Below, piece after piece: positions 19,447-29,296 of a DNA stretch of 64,000 nt. The notes beneath the pieces were generated by a model that was given only the letters and a program-made list of their open reading frames with translations, had not been told where the DNA came from and ran no database searches. The stretch's first letter is position 1. Each line of letters starts with the position of its first letter. A program made the translations under genes and the position numbers. This DNA is from Schizochytrium sp. CCTCC M209059 (Eukaryota > Sar > Bigyra > Thraustochytrida > Thraustochytriidae). The stretch spans positions 1,476,147-1,540,146 of the forward strand of contig KN805370.1 of assembly GCA_000818945.1 (NCBI GenBank), given 5' to 3'.

Positions 19447-22400
19447 ATGGCGACGCGGCGGTCGACGAGGAAGAAGACGCCCGCGCGGGCGAGCGTGGCG
19501 GCGGCGGCGGCGGAGCTCAAGTACGCGGAGGGCGAGCTCGTGGCGGTGCTGGCCGACGACAAGGCGAAGAAGAGCAGCGATAAGTTCCTCGTGGGGAGAC
19601 TCGCGGCGGATGTCGTGCGCTCGCAGGGAGACGAGAGCGGCCAAGACGTGGAGATTCTCTGGTACGACGTGGACGCGGAAGACGGCGTTCCGGCCACCAC
19701 ATATCGCGCACGAAGCGAGAACGAGGAGACGCCGGTCGGTGCCATCGTGTGCGCGCTCACGAGCGCCGGCATTGAGGTCGGGGGTGATACGGTGCACGTG
19801 TCAGATGAGGCGTTTGCCTTTGCCGAGAAGCAGCTCGAGAAACAGCTCAAGGACGACTATGCGTCCGATGACGACTCGCAGTTTGGGGACGCTGCCGTCG
19901 CTGCGCGCAAGCAGGCTGCTGGCAAGAACAAGAAGAAGAAGAGCAGAAATGCGAAGCGTACGCGTCATGGCAAGGCCAAGCGAGGCGCAAGCGCTGCGGC
20001 TGATGATGATGGCGACGTGAAAATTGAGGACGCGGAGGACGTCCTTGAAGACGATGGAAATGCAAGCGAAAATGACGACGACGACGACAACGACAACGAT
20101 GATGACGGGGCTCCTCGCGCTCGCAAGTCGCGCAAGACGAGCAAAACCCAGAAGCGAAAGTCAGCGCCGCGCAAGATCAAGAAAGACGCGGATGACGAAG
20201 CGATAGATGTCGGGGCACCCCCAAAGAAAGGAAAGAGAGGTGGTCATAAGCTTGCGCCGCGTCCAAATGTGCCTGTTGTCCCGGACAACTGGACGCAGAA
20301 AATCAAGGGCCAACCGAGTTCTTTTCGTGGCGACGTTGAACATGCTTCAAAGGAGCTCATCCGTGCCGTCCGGACCAGCGACCAGAAGGCCTTCAAGACC
20401 CTTCTCGCCGACCGCAAGGGTCTTTGCAGCAGTCTCGTCTTCCAGTCCGTTCACTTTCCCATCAACTCGCTCATGTGGGCCGTGATCCAGGACAACAAGG
20501 ATATGGTGGAAAGGATTGTCAATGATGCAGCCTCCAGCGAGACTTCTTCGCGCGTTAGCATGCAGGCTTGCGCAGTCTCCCAGCTCAGTACAGGAGAGCA
20601 TACTTCCCAGTTCTCGAATGGGTATGGACGTCGCAGGATCAACGCTTCGCGTGGCAGCAAGGAGGGTAACAACGCTCTCCTCAAGGATCTCCGCAATGGA
20701 AAGTACTTTATGCCGTGCGAACGTCGCAAGATCGCCAGCGGAAATCCTTTGAGGATTGACCACCAAGCGCTCGTTTTCGCCACGCACGCCGAAGATCTGA
20801 CATGGAATTTGATGCTTGACTTTGATCCCCTCAGCGATGCTATGATTGACGTGCTCGAGGGCAAGTACCAGGCTCTGGTCCACTACGACACGCTCGATGA
20901 GGCCCTGCAAAGCGGCAATATCCGCCTCGCGCGCCGAATGGTCGAGCTGGACAAGGCCGAGGGGGGGCTCAATTTCCTGCACATCGAGGCTTTGCAGGAA
21001 AAGAAACCCCCGAAAAACGCAGCCAATCCTTTCAGCGCCGCAATTCGCGCAGCATCCGTCACAAAGAAGAGTCACACCATGTCGCGAGCCACCCCCGTTG
21101 CGCACGCTTGCATCAATCCCTGCGCTGACTACCTCAAAGCACTTCTCAAGGCTTCTCCCAAGGCTGCGTCCTCCGTTGATACCTCGAAGAGGACCCTGCT
21201 ACATTATGCTGCTGCATGTGAAGGCCCGGACCCGCTTCGTCACCTCCTTTCGACGCATATCGAGCTCGATCGTCTGCAGGCTGATCGCACCTCATTCAAG
21301 CTGACACCGCTCGGAGTGGCCTGCAAATATGGTCGCGCGACCAACGTCAAGGCGCTTCTCGAAAGTGCCAAGGGCAACGAAAGCCTCTTGCGCAGTATGC
21401 TCGACGTTTGTGCCGTGCATGGGTCAAAGCCTCTCCATGTTGTCGCACACTCGCGCCGCTCTGGGCGCTATGAGATAGCCGACATTCTCTTGGCATCTGG
21501 TGCCGACGTGGAGCCCGAGCAGACCGCCGACGTGAACAAGAAGACGCCGCTGCACATTGCTGTGGCCTGTGGGGACCTGCAAATGGCAGAAAGGCTCGTC
21601 AATGCCGGGGCTAAGCCGTATAAGGCCGATAAATTGCAGCGCTCACCGCTCATTTACGCGTGCATGAATGGCCAGATTCATATCGTCGCTTGGCTGCTAC
21701 GCCTCGGCGTCGATGCTGAAGCGGCTGACTCCAGTGGGAACACTCCTCTTCACTACGCGGCAGCCTATGGATTCGAAAACTGCGTCGAGCTGCTCCTCGC
21801 GCACGGTCAGGTATCTCCTGATCCGAAAAACGACTGGAAGACCTCGCCTTTGGGCATTGCTTTGCAAAAGGGCCGCAACGCCGTGGCCGAAGTCCTCTTT
21901 CGTCAAGCGGTCGATGTGAATTTTCCTGACGACAAGGGGCGATCGCCCCTTTTCCAGCTTTTGGAGGATTACGTGGAGCGTCTCGCAAAGCGCAAGATTG
22001 AGCTGGCGCCGAGCGGGTCATCTCGCGCCGCTCTGCTGGAAGCCATGCCTTGGGCACTTCGCACCCTTTTCGAACGAAAAGACGTCGAACTCGGCCGCCC
22101 CAATGCTCAGGGTGAAACTGCGCTGCATGTTTTGGCCAAGCAAAGATTCCCCGCCGATATTAAGGCCGACGTCCTCGGCCGTCTGGTCGACCTCTTTCTC
22201 GAGAAGCGCGCCGGGGTCGATATCAATGCCTGCGACAAGGATGGGCTCTCGGCAGTTGTGCTTGCTGCTGCGAGCGGCAACATCACGATCTTTAGTCGTC
22301 TCGTGAACGCAGGCGCTTCTCTGGAGACCGCGCGGGACTCCCAAGGTCGCAACGTCTTACATCTTGTCTTTTGTGGCGGGGCAGATTCCCCCGCAAGCGC

Positions 22401-25400
22401 AGCGCAGCTCGAGCTCATTCTGAAATCCCTTAGCGAGAAAGCCGTGCATGACCTGGCCGCCGCCGCTGACGACGAGGGGTATACGCCGGTGTTACGCGCG
22501 GCTTCATCCCTCTGCGCCCTTTCTGGAATCCCTCTGGCTGCGGGATGCAGCGCGTTTCGCACTCTTTGCAAGCAGCTACCCAGAGACGCACTCAAGGCTT
22601 GCGTGCAAGCTGAACGAGACCGTCGCGATCCGGTACGTGTTGCTCATTTGCTGCAAAACGGCGACGGCCCTTGGAAAACCATGCTGGAGCTCAATGCCGC
22701 GGCCGCTCCGGACGCCGCGACTCAAGATTCCCTTGCCAAGGCAAAGGAGAGGGAAGTGCTCAATTCGTGCGCATTCGCTCTTTCTTCCCGCGCAAATGAG
22801 AACAAGAACGTCCTACATTTTGTGTTGAGTATGCGCGATGCGTCCACCATCAAGGACGTTCTCACGTGGCTCCTGCCTATGCTCAAAGATAATGAGGGCT
22901 CTTCACTGGCGCATGAACCCGCCGGGCCGCCCGGACAGCGTCTGAGTCCGCTTCAAGCCTTTTTGCGCGAGCGCTACGCCATCGGGCAAGCTACGTCGCT
23001 CCAGCATGATGCTACCACTGTCAGCACCAGCCGTGAGACCTCAATCTTCAATGGAATGAGCGCGATGTCTGAGGTGAGCTCGGAGGCGAGCAACGTGGCA
23101 AAACCTGTTGAGGGAAATGTGTCAGCTGCTGCCACGAACGAAGCAATGCCATTGTCAGACGGTTACTTGGAGCTTTTTCATGGTATATGCGAGATGCTCG
23201 TAGCATTTGACAAGGATGCGGACCTGAATGCTCTTCCGGAAAGTGTCTTTGCTGATGACGCCGCTCGCCACGCGTTTTCCTACCCCGCATCACAGGAACA
23301 ATCTGACATTGACGACATCCGGCGCGCGATCAAGGCAAACAAGATTGAAGGCCTTCCTCGTGCGCTGGAGACGCTTGTGCAGCTTCGATTGAAGAGACGT
23401 CTCGCTCTGAGCAAGCACAATGGCTGCGCTGACACGACGCCAACGACCCACTTGCTGGTCGAGCGTCCCCAGCTTACAGTGGGTCAGCTTGGCAGGCTCG
23501 TTCGGCTCGGCCTGGACATCAGCGTGGAGAACCTGAGCTCGGGGACCAACAGTCTTCACGTTGTCCTTGGCCGGCTCGCGCAGCCCGGGGCCGATGGCAC
23601 GCAAGGTGTCATTGAGATCGTGCAGTTCATCTGCGAAAAGAGTCCTTCTTTGCTCCAGGGTGTCGACTTGAAAAAGAGAACGCCGCTCCACGTCGCGGCA
23701 GAGCTAGAAAATGCAGCAGTTCTGAAAACCCTGCTCGCCGCAGCGGAAGCTGGCGGTGCCAAGAACGTGCTCGACGCACAAGATCTTCAAGGTCGCACCC
23801 CCTTGCATCTCAGCGTTGCGAAAGCCGCGGCGCGCGAAGAGGAGGTGCTCGAGCCAAGTGAGATTGCTCTCCTTGACGCCGGCGCTCGCCTCGACATGGC
23901 GGATGAGCGGGGCCAGACGCCGCTGCACGTGGCCTTTCTCGGCAGCAACACCAAAGTCAGGGACCTGCAAAATTTCCCGCACTCTTTGCCGGAAAACGCC
24001 ACTCACGACCGCATTGAACTCGTCAATGCTTTGCTTGCCTATACGACATCAAACCTGGCAATCGTCGACACAAGCGATTGCTGGGGTCGAACGCCTCTCA
24101 TGTATGCGGCGGCGGCCAATGCGCTCGTATCAAGTCTTCTTCTTATGACCAAGGGGGCCAAGCTCTTTGCCAAGGATGTTGACGGAAACAATGCTCTTGG
24201 CATTGCCGTGCTTCGTGGCCACGACATGTTTGCGATTACAATGCTCAAGAGCGCGGACGCCGTCGTTCCCGCCGAGCTTCCTGATGTTGTGGAGGTCATG
24301 CGCAAAGTGCGCAAGCAGGGCGCTGATGCAGAGGGCGATGTAGACATGGAGTTGGTGGGAACACCTTCGGATCCATTCGAAGGCATGGAAATTGTCTCGC
24401 GCAAGCAGGAATCTGTCTTTTGGCATGCTGTGAACCGTAAGCAGATGGGTCTGGCATACATTGTGCTGACGATGATCCCGCGCGCGCGCGCCATTGCTGA
24501 CGCTATGGAGTGCGGTTCTTTCCAGGTGGTCCGAAAGATTATTTCCACATGCAACCGCAACGAGCTCATGGCATGCGACCCGCAAGGTCGCTGCGTTCTG
24601 CACCATGTGGCCGACTCGCGGGCTCTTGCGCAGGCGAGTGAATGGGGTCCAGTTCTTGCAGAAAAGATGATCTCTCGTGGCGTTAAGGTCACTGATGTGG
24701 ATGAGAATGGCTGCACACCGCTTCACCTTGCAGCTGCTCGCGGGAATCTATCGCTCAGCGAATTCCTCTTGCAAGCGTCGCCTGAGCTGGCTTTGGCGCG
24801 TGACAAGAATGGTGAGCCGCCACTTTGGTATTTGGTCCGCGAGCTGGACGCACTCGACATTTCCAAGCGCGAAGCTGTGGCGCTAACGGAGCTGCTTGGT
24901 GACCCGCTGCGACCACTTTTGATGAGCGGCGAGCTTTCATCGAGCATCAAGAGGACTAGCAAGCCAATCCAGCAGCTTCCAGATCTGACCGTGCACATTG
25001 GAAACTTGCATCTCGAAGGAGGGCCCAACTCCGAGACCGTAGAGCGCGAGGCGGCGGAGGAAGCCCGCAAAGCACGTGGCGAGGAGGCGTCAAACGTCTC
25101 AGCCGAGGAGAGCAAGCTCTTCGGCAATACGACGGCTTCTATTTGTACGTTGCACTCGGATCAAATGGGTGTTCTGGACGCCTTGGTGTCGCGAGGCGTC
25201 GACCTCGTGGCAACCAATGCCGAGGGTTACAATGCGCTGCACGTTGCTGTTCTCGTGGCAAATCCCAATGCTTGTTTGGCCCTCTTGCGACGCGGCGCTA
25301 CGGTCGACGCGCCCACAAAGGCCGTCACTGGAGTCAATGAAGCAGAGCGAACGCCGCTCATGCTTGCTACGCTCATGCTGAACGAGAAACCCAAAGAGGC

Positions 25401-28400
25401 GCTCAGGATCGTCGAAACACTTTTGACGTTTGGAGCAGACCCAACTGTGATTTGCTCTGCGGATGGCAACACCGCCCTGCACTATGCAGTGATGCGAAAT
25501 CAATTCGAAGCTGCGGAGACGCTCATCCGCGCGTGTCGTGACTACGCGCGTCTCCGCATGGACAAATCGCTGCTTTCTGAAATATCGCTCGAAGACTTTG
25601 CGACCGCAGATGGCTCCCAGTTTCTTGTCAGATGTGGCGAGGAAGCAAGCCTCTTTCCTATCTTCAGACTACCCAACAAAGAGGTGGTATTCGGCATTGG
25701 TGCTGCTGCTGCTACTGGGGCACCTATTCTCAAGCTCGAGGAAGCCGAGCAGGTGAATAAGGTTCTTGAGCCGCTGACAGGATGGAGATTTAGGGGGTTG
25801 ACATCATATGTCAAGGACAATCGACTTATGAGTGTCGAAGCACTCGCCAGGCATGACCCCAGGGAGTTGCAGAAAGAGCTCGATGTCCCATCATACCTCT
25901 TCGACAATGTAAAGAAGCTCGTTGAGGCTGCCCAAAAGGACTTTGCCGAGTTTCAGGCTGCCCAAGCTGCGCGCTCGAGTCTTGTGCAGATCCCAGAATC
26001 GAGCCGATGGTCTCAAATTATCCCTGCCGACGATCTCAAGCTGGATAACCCTGTCGTCTTTACGGAGCTCTTTCGACTTGCAGAGGAAAAGAAGAGCGAG
26101 AGCGAGGGCGGTGGTCTTGAGCAATTTGGCGTGGGCGAGGACCACATTCAGAAACTTTCTGCTGCCGAGGCCATCACAGAGAAGCTCAACAAGTTTCGAG
26201 GCAGTGAGTATCTCGTCGTCGGCCAGACTGACGCTCAGCTTACGACACAACTTGAGCTCGGAACAGGTGTTTTGGTCTACAGTGACCAGGAAAACTTTCT
26301 CGAATGCCGTATTCTTCAGCGACACCCCAATCAAACGTACAAAGTGGGCGTTGTACGAGGTGGCATTTTCGACATGGTGCCGCGCATGAACCTGCGACCT
26401 TGGGGAAAGCCCGACGTGGTGGGTGAACCGCAAGAGATCAGACCCGGTGCTCTTGCCTCGCTTTTGCAGCAGCGCAACAACGACGGCGCCTCGTGCCTCG
26501 ACCTTGTTGCCCGGCCCTTTGACTTTGGCTCGTACGAGAATACAAAAATGGCCAAGCTGCTCGTAGACGCTGGCGCCAAGGTCGACGACAAGGTCTTGGG
26601 CCTCGTCCGTCCGAACGGGCATCTTGCTCGATTTCTGCGTCGTATCCAAGACGGCGGGTCGACCGACGATAAGGATGAGATGGAGATCGAGGAAGTCAGA
26701 ACAAGTGGCGAGGATGATGATGTGTTGGCGGAGCTGACAAACGTGCCTGACGCGGAAACATACAAACGTGAGATGCGTGATGCTGCCGTCGCTGCAGAGA
26801 ACGAGTTTACATCGGCTGCACCTCCTTTTGCCAAAGTAAATCCAAACTGCGAGCTCAAGAGCGAGGGTCTGCATGTGCTTCCGTGTGGTGAGGATGACTT
26901 TTACGACACCGTTCTCATCAAGGTGGAGATGCGGCGCGAAGGATTCTTTGAAAACAGCTTTTACAAGCTGCAGCTGGTCAAGGATCCAATCAAGAACCTC
27001 GTCGTGATGATCAACAATTGGGGTCGCATCGAGGAGCAGGGCAAGTTCCAACAAACGCCGTACGGGTCCGAGGCTGAGGCGATTAAGGAGTTTGAAAAGG
27101 TGTTCAAGTCAAAGACGGGGAATGCGTGGGCGCAGCGCGCGAACTTTGAGCCCAAAACGAAAAAGTACCGCCTTGTGCAACGCGTACGACGCCAATTCGA
27201 GAAGCGACCGCTACCGAGCCTGGCGACGGTTCTTGAAGACAAGATCGACTTTCCTGATGCGAAGCGCCAGACATCGCTGTCCCCGGCTGTGCTGGACATG
27301 CTCAAGACGGTGACGGACCCGCGCGCCCTCGAAGCGGCAGCGCTAGGCGCCGGTCTCGATGAATCTGAGCGACCCTTGGGTCAAATTTCCATCGAGGCCC
27401 TCCTCGCGGCTGAAGCCAAACTCGAGGAAATTGCCACTGCGTGCGATCGCAGTATCAAACTTCGCCAGGAAAGCAAACTAGACGAGATGCGCGAGGAAAC
27501 GGACAAGGCGTTGGGCTTGTCGATTGAGTTCTACGAGCTTATCCCCATCAAGGATGGTCTTGACGGCCCGGTGCGACCCTTTACTAGCCGAAGTGACAGA
27601 CACTTTCGCCGTGCCGCTCAGCTCGTGGCGTCACTAAAGGACCTGGCTGCTGCAACACAGATGGTGATTGTCGGCTATCATCGTCGCAATGAAGAGCATT
27701 GCTTGGATCGCGTGTACCGCTTCACGGGCGCAAACATGAAACCATTGCCCATTGGTGACCATGAACGGACCAGCATCGAGCAGTACTTCCGCAACACTCG
27801 CGGAAACCTTGATCACGTCATTGTGAATCAAGTGTTCAAGGTGCGGCGTCATGGAGAGCAGTCGAATCGCCACATGCACAACCGGCGGCTTCTCTGGCAT
27901 GGAACTCCCGCGGCCAACGTCCTTGGCGTTCTCAAGGATGGCCTTCGTGTTGCGCCAGTTGATTCGCGAATGAGTGGCCAAGCCTTTGGCCGTGGCGTTT
28001 ACTTTTCCGATATGGCCGAGAAGTCTTTTGCGTACTGCCGTAGCACTGCTGGTGCAAACGCATACCTTTTTCTCGCCGAAGTGGCCTTGGGTCAAACCAA
28101 AAATATCGACATGAACTCGGACAGCGACGACACGGCCGAAAAACAGCCCGCGGACAGTACCACTGTGCAAGGCGGGCGTCAACCTGATCCCACACTGGAT
28201 ATCGTGCTTAACCCAGCGGGAGTCACCGTTCCACTTGGTCCCGTCGTACCTCGTCGGGAAAGTGACGCTGCTGAAGGTTTCTGGTACACTCAGCAAAAGG
28301 ACTATAGACATATAAGACGGAGACTTCCGTCAGCGGCCTCCAAGGCGATTGAGGCGGTGCGCTTGAACCCTGAAACAACCTTTCCGGCTGAGATCATGAT

Positions 28401-28635
28401 CAAGGCTGCGAATGGTGAGCCAGAGAGGAAGGTTGTGCTTGACGCTGGCGCTCTCTCTAACACAGCGACCGTGGTTGGTGACAATTCCATTTATCTCGTC
28501 CGACTGGAAGAGCCTGAACGGCACCACAGTCACGCTGGTTTCAATGAGTTTGTTGTCCCTGATACCGACCGCATCAACATTCGGTATGTTGTGGAGCTTA
28601 TGCCCCGAAACTTGGTAGCGCTGCCTAAAGAATAA
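19447..28635 (+). CDS. giant ankyrin-repeat poly(ADP-ribose) polymerase with WGR domain
   Basis: 3062 residues from the ATG at 19447. The first ~290 residues are basic and acidic, with runs of Asp and Lys. Residues ~300-2150 are dominated by ankyrin repeats with many G.TPLH.A motifs, broken by linkers. A WGR domain lies around W2525 (NNWGRIEEQG), followed by a PARP regulatory helical region (PLGQIS). The catalytic domain carries the triad H2818 (LLWHGT), Y2852 (GVYFSDM) and E3034 (NEF). H-Y spacing is 34, the same as in human PARP1 (H862, Y896), and the Glu points to true polymer-forming ability. About 90 extra residues lie between the VPLG segment and the catalytic Glu compared with PARP1. 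It would use NAD+ to modify proteins, probably in DNA-damage or chromatin responses, with ankyrins choosing partners. Ankyrin plus WGR PARPs are known (nematode PME-5), but this one is very large. Confidence 0.9.
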   Translation: MATRRSTRKKTPARASVAAAAAELKYAEGELVAVLADDKAKKSSDKFLVGRLAADVVRSQGDESGQDVEILWYDVDAEDGVPATTYRARSENEETPVGAIVCALTSAGIEVGGDTVHVSDEAFAFAEKQLEKQLKDDYASDDDSQFGDAAVAARKQAAGKNKKKKSRNAKRTRHGKAKRGASAAADDDGDVKIEDAEDVLEDDGNASENDDDDDNDNDDDGAPRARKSRKTSKTQKRKSAPRKIKKDADDEAIDVGAPPKKGKRGGHKLAPRPNVPVVPDNWTQKIKGQPSSFRGDVEHASKELIRAVRTSDQKAFKTLLADRKGLCSSLVFQSVHFPINSLMWAVIQDNKDMVERIVNDAASSETSSRVSMQACAVSQLSTGEHTSQFSNGYGRRRINASRGSKEGNNALLKDLRNGKYFMPCERRKIASGNPLRIDHQALVFATHAEDLTWNLMLDFDPLSDAMIDVLEGKYQALVHYDTLDEALQSGNIRLARRMVELDKAEGGLNFLHIEALQEKKPPKNAANPFSAAIRAASVTKKSHTMSRATPVAHACINPCADYLKALLKASPKAASSVDTSKRTLLHYAAACEGPDPLRHLLSTHIELDRLQADRTSFKLTPLGVACKYGRATNVKALLESAKGNESLLRSMLDVCAVHGSKPLHVVAHSRRSGRYEIADILLASGADVEPEQTADVNKKTPLHIAVACGDLQMAERLVNAGAKPYKADKLQRSPLIYACMNGQIHIVAWLLRLGVDAEAADSSGNTPLHYAAAYGFENCVELLLAHGQVSPDPKNDWKTSPLGIALQKGRNAVAEVLFRQAVDVNFPDDKGRSPLFQLLEDYVERLAKRKIELAPSGSSRAALLEAMPWALRTLFERKDVELGRPNAQGETALHVLAKQRFPADIKADVLGRLVDLFLEKRAGVDINACDKDGLSAVVLAAASGNITIFSRLVNAGASLETARDSQGRNVLHLVFCGGADSPASAAQLELILKSLSEKAVHDLAAAADDEGYTPVLRAASSLCALSGIPLAAGCSAFRTLCKQLPRDALKACVQAERDRRDPVRVAHLLQNGDGPWKTMLELNAAAAPDAATQDSLAKAKEREVLNSCAFALSSRANENKNVLHFVLSMRDASTIKDVLTWLLPMLKDNEGSSLAHEPAGPPGQRLSPLQAFLRERYAIGQATSLQHDATTVSTSRETSIFNGMSAMSEVSSEASNVAKPVEGNVSAAATNEAMPLSDGYLELFHGICEMLVAFDKDADLNALPESVFADDAARHAFSYPASQEQSDIDDIRRAIKANKIEGLPRALETLVQLRLKRRLALSKHNGCADTTPTTHLLVERPQLTVGQLGRLVRLGLDISVENLSSGTNSLHVVLGRLAQPGADGTQGVIEIVQFICEKSPSLLQGVDLKKRTPLHVAAELENAAVLKTLLAAAEAGGAKNVLDAQDLQGRTPLHLSVAKAAAREEEVLEPSEIALLDAGARLDMADERGQTPLHVAFLGSNTKVRDLQNFPHSLPENATHDRIELVNALLAYTTSNLAIVDTSDCWGRTPLMYAAAANALVSSLLLMTKGAKLFAKDVDGNNALGIAVLRGHDMFAITMLKSADAVVPAELPDVVEVMRKVRKQGADAEGDVDMELVGTPSDPFEGMEIVSRKQESVFWHAVNRKQMGLAYIVLTMIPRARAIADAMECGSFQVVRKIISTCNRNELMACDPQGRCVLHHVADSRALAQASEWGPVLAEKMISRGVKVTDVDENGCTPLHLAAARGNLSLSEFLLQASPELALARDKNGEPPLWYLVRELDALDISKREAVALTELLGDPLRPLLMSGELSSSIKRTSKPIQQLPDLTVHIGNLHLEGGPNSETVEREAAEEARKARGEEASNVSAEESKLFGNTTASICTLHSDQMGVLDALVSRGVDLVATNAEGYNALHVAVLVANPNACLALLRRGATVDAPTKAVTGVNEAERTPLMLATLMLNEKPKEALRIVETLLTFGADPTVICSADGNTALHYAVMRNQFEAAETLIRACRDYARLRMDKSLLSEISLEDFATADGSQFLVRCGEEASLFPIFRLPNKEVVFGIGAAAATGAPILKLEEAEQVNKVLEPLTGWRFRGLTSYVKDNRLMSVEALARHDPRELQKELDVPSYLFDNVKKLVEAAQKDFAEFQAAQAARSSLVQIPESSRWSQIIPADDLKLDNPVVFTELFRLAEEKKSESEGGGLEQFGVGEDHIQKLSAAEAITEKLNKFRGSEYLVVGQTDAQLTTQLELGTGVLVYSDQENFLECRILQRHPNQTYKVGVVRGGIFDMVPRMNLRPWGKPDVVGEPQEIRPGALASLLQQRNNDGASCLDLVARPFDFGSYENTKMAKLLVDAGAKVDDKVLGLVRPNGHLARFLRRIQDGGSTDDKDEMEIEEVRTSGEDDDVLAELTNVPDAETYKREMRDAAVAAENEFTSAAPPFAKVNPNCELKSEGLHVLPCGEDDFYDTVLIKVEMRREGFFENSFYKLQLVKDPIKNLVVMINNWGRIEEQGKFQQTPYGSEAEAIKEFEKVFKSKTGNAWAQRANFEPKTKKYRLVQRVRRQFEKRPLPSLATVLEDKIDFPDAKRQTSLSPAVLDMLKTVTDPRALEAAALGAGLDESERPLGQISIEALLAAEAKLEEIATACDRSIKLRQESKLDEMREETDKALGLSIEFYELIPIKDGLDGPVRPFTSRSDRHFRRAAQLVASLKDLAAATQMVIVGYHRRNEEHCLDRVYRFTGANMKPLPIGDHERTSIEQYFRNTRGNLDHVIVNQVFKVRRHGEQSNRHMHNRRLLWHGTPAANVLGVLKDGLRVAPVDSRMSGQAFGRGVYFSDMAEKSFAYCRSTAGANAYLFLAEVALGQTKNIDMNSDSDDTAEKQPADSTTVQGGRQPDPTLDIVLNPAGVTVPLGPVVPRRESDAAEGFWYTQQKDYRHIRRRLPSAASKAIEAVRLNPETTFPAEIMIKAANGEPERKVVLDAGALSNTATVVGDNSIYLVRLEEPERHHSHAGFNEFVVPDTDRINIRYVVELMPRNLVALPKE

Positions 28636-29170
28636 CCTGAATAGAGCAAGATCTTGCTTACAGATCACATTACAAAAAGAAAAAAAAGAAAAAAAAAGGG
28701 GGGGATCCCGCGAACTGATTGTTTCTGGTTCTGTTTTGGGGGAAACTGAGATCTGCTTCGTCACCGATGAAATCACTGTCCTCTAAATTTATATGAGAAC
28801 GTGTCATCAAAGCAGGTCGGGGGATCCTCGACAGAGAGAAGAAATTTTCTTCCCTCAGCCAGGTCCAACTTGCCAGTCTGGTGGGCAACATTCGCCTCGA
28901 TGTCATACACGTCCTCGCGCTCAAATTGGGAAACAAGAAAGTAGGCTCAAGGAAATGACTTCGTTCTAGCTTCGACAGCGCGGAAGTAAATCGAGAAACG
29001 AGCGGTCACCTGATACGCAAAATCCCGCAGACCCACCCTGTGCCATGGCGACCCCAAACGCAGCAGCGAGCCTCCTCCCCCCTCGGTCCCTCCCCTCTTG
29101 CGGCGGTAAAAGAGAGAGAGAGAGCGCGGTGAATTCTCGCCGGGCGTCCACCCGAGAAGCGGTGTAAACG
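28636..29170. other. spacer and possible first exon of CK2 beta
   Basis: It starts with an A-rich then G-rich run (28674-28706). An ATG at 29045 opens a short frame that could be a 5' exon of the next gene. Nothing else is supported. Confidence 0.45.
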
Positions 29171-29296
29171 TTGGCGGCGCGCGTCGCCCTCGCGAGCCGC
29201 CCAACCACGTGCCGCGCCGCCGCGCTCGGTCGCTCGCTCGGTCGCTCGCTCGTGCGCGCTTTCTCGCCCGCTCGCACGCGCCCGCTCGCGCGCCAG
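29045..29296 (+). other. candidate 5' exon and intron of the CK2 beta gene
   Basis: The ATG at 29045 opens 28 codons to a possible GTGAAT donor at 29129. Joining to a pyrimidine-rich CCAG acceptor ending at 29296 keeps the frame of the CK2 beta gene and gives a 168-base intron, close to the 157-base intron of the ROCO gene. Another donor (GTAAAA at 29106) is possible but would need a different acceptor phase. This is a model, not an observation. Confidence 0.3.

Noticed and set aside
21934..21951. Perfect palindrome AAGGGGCGATCGCCCCTT in the PARP gene
   Set aside because: Sits within coding sequence of an ankyrin region; probably chance in GC-rich DNA.
25891..27054. 387-codon open frame antisense to the PARP gene
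   Set aside because: Lies wholly inside the PARP frame; composition mirrors the sense strand and no domain is seen.
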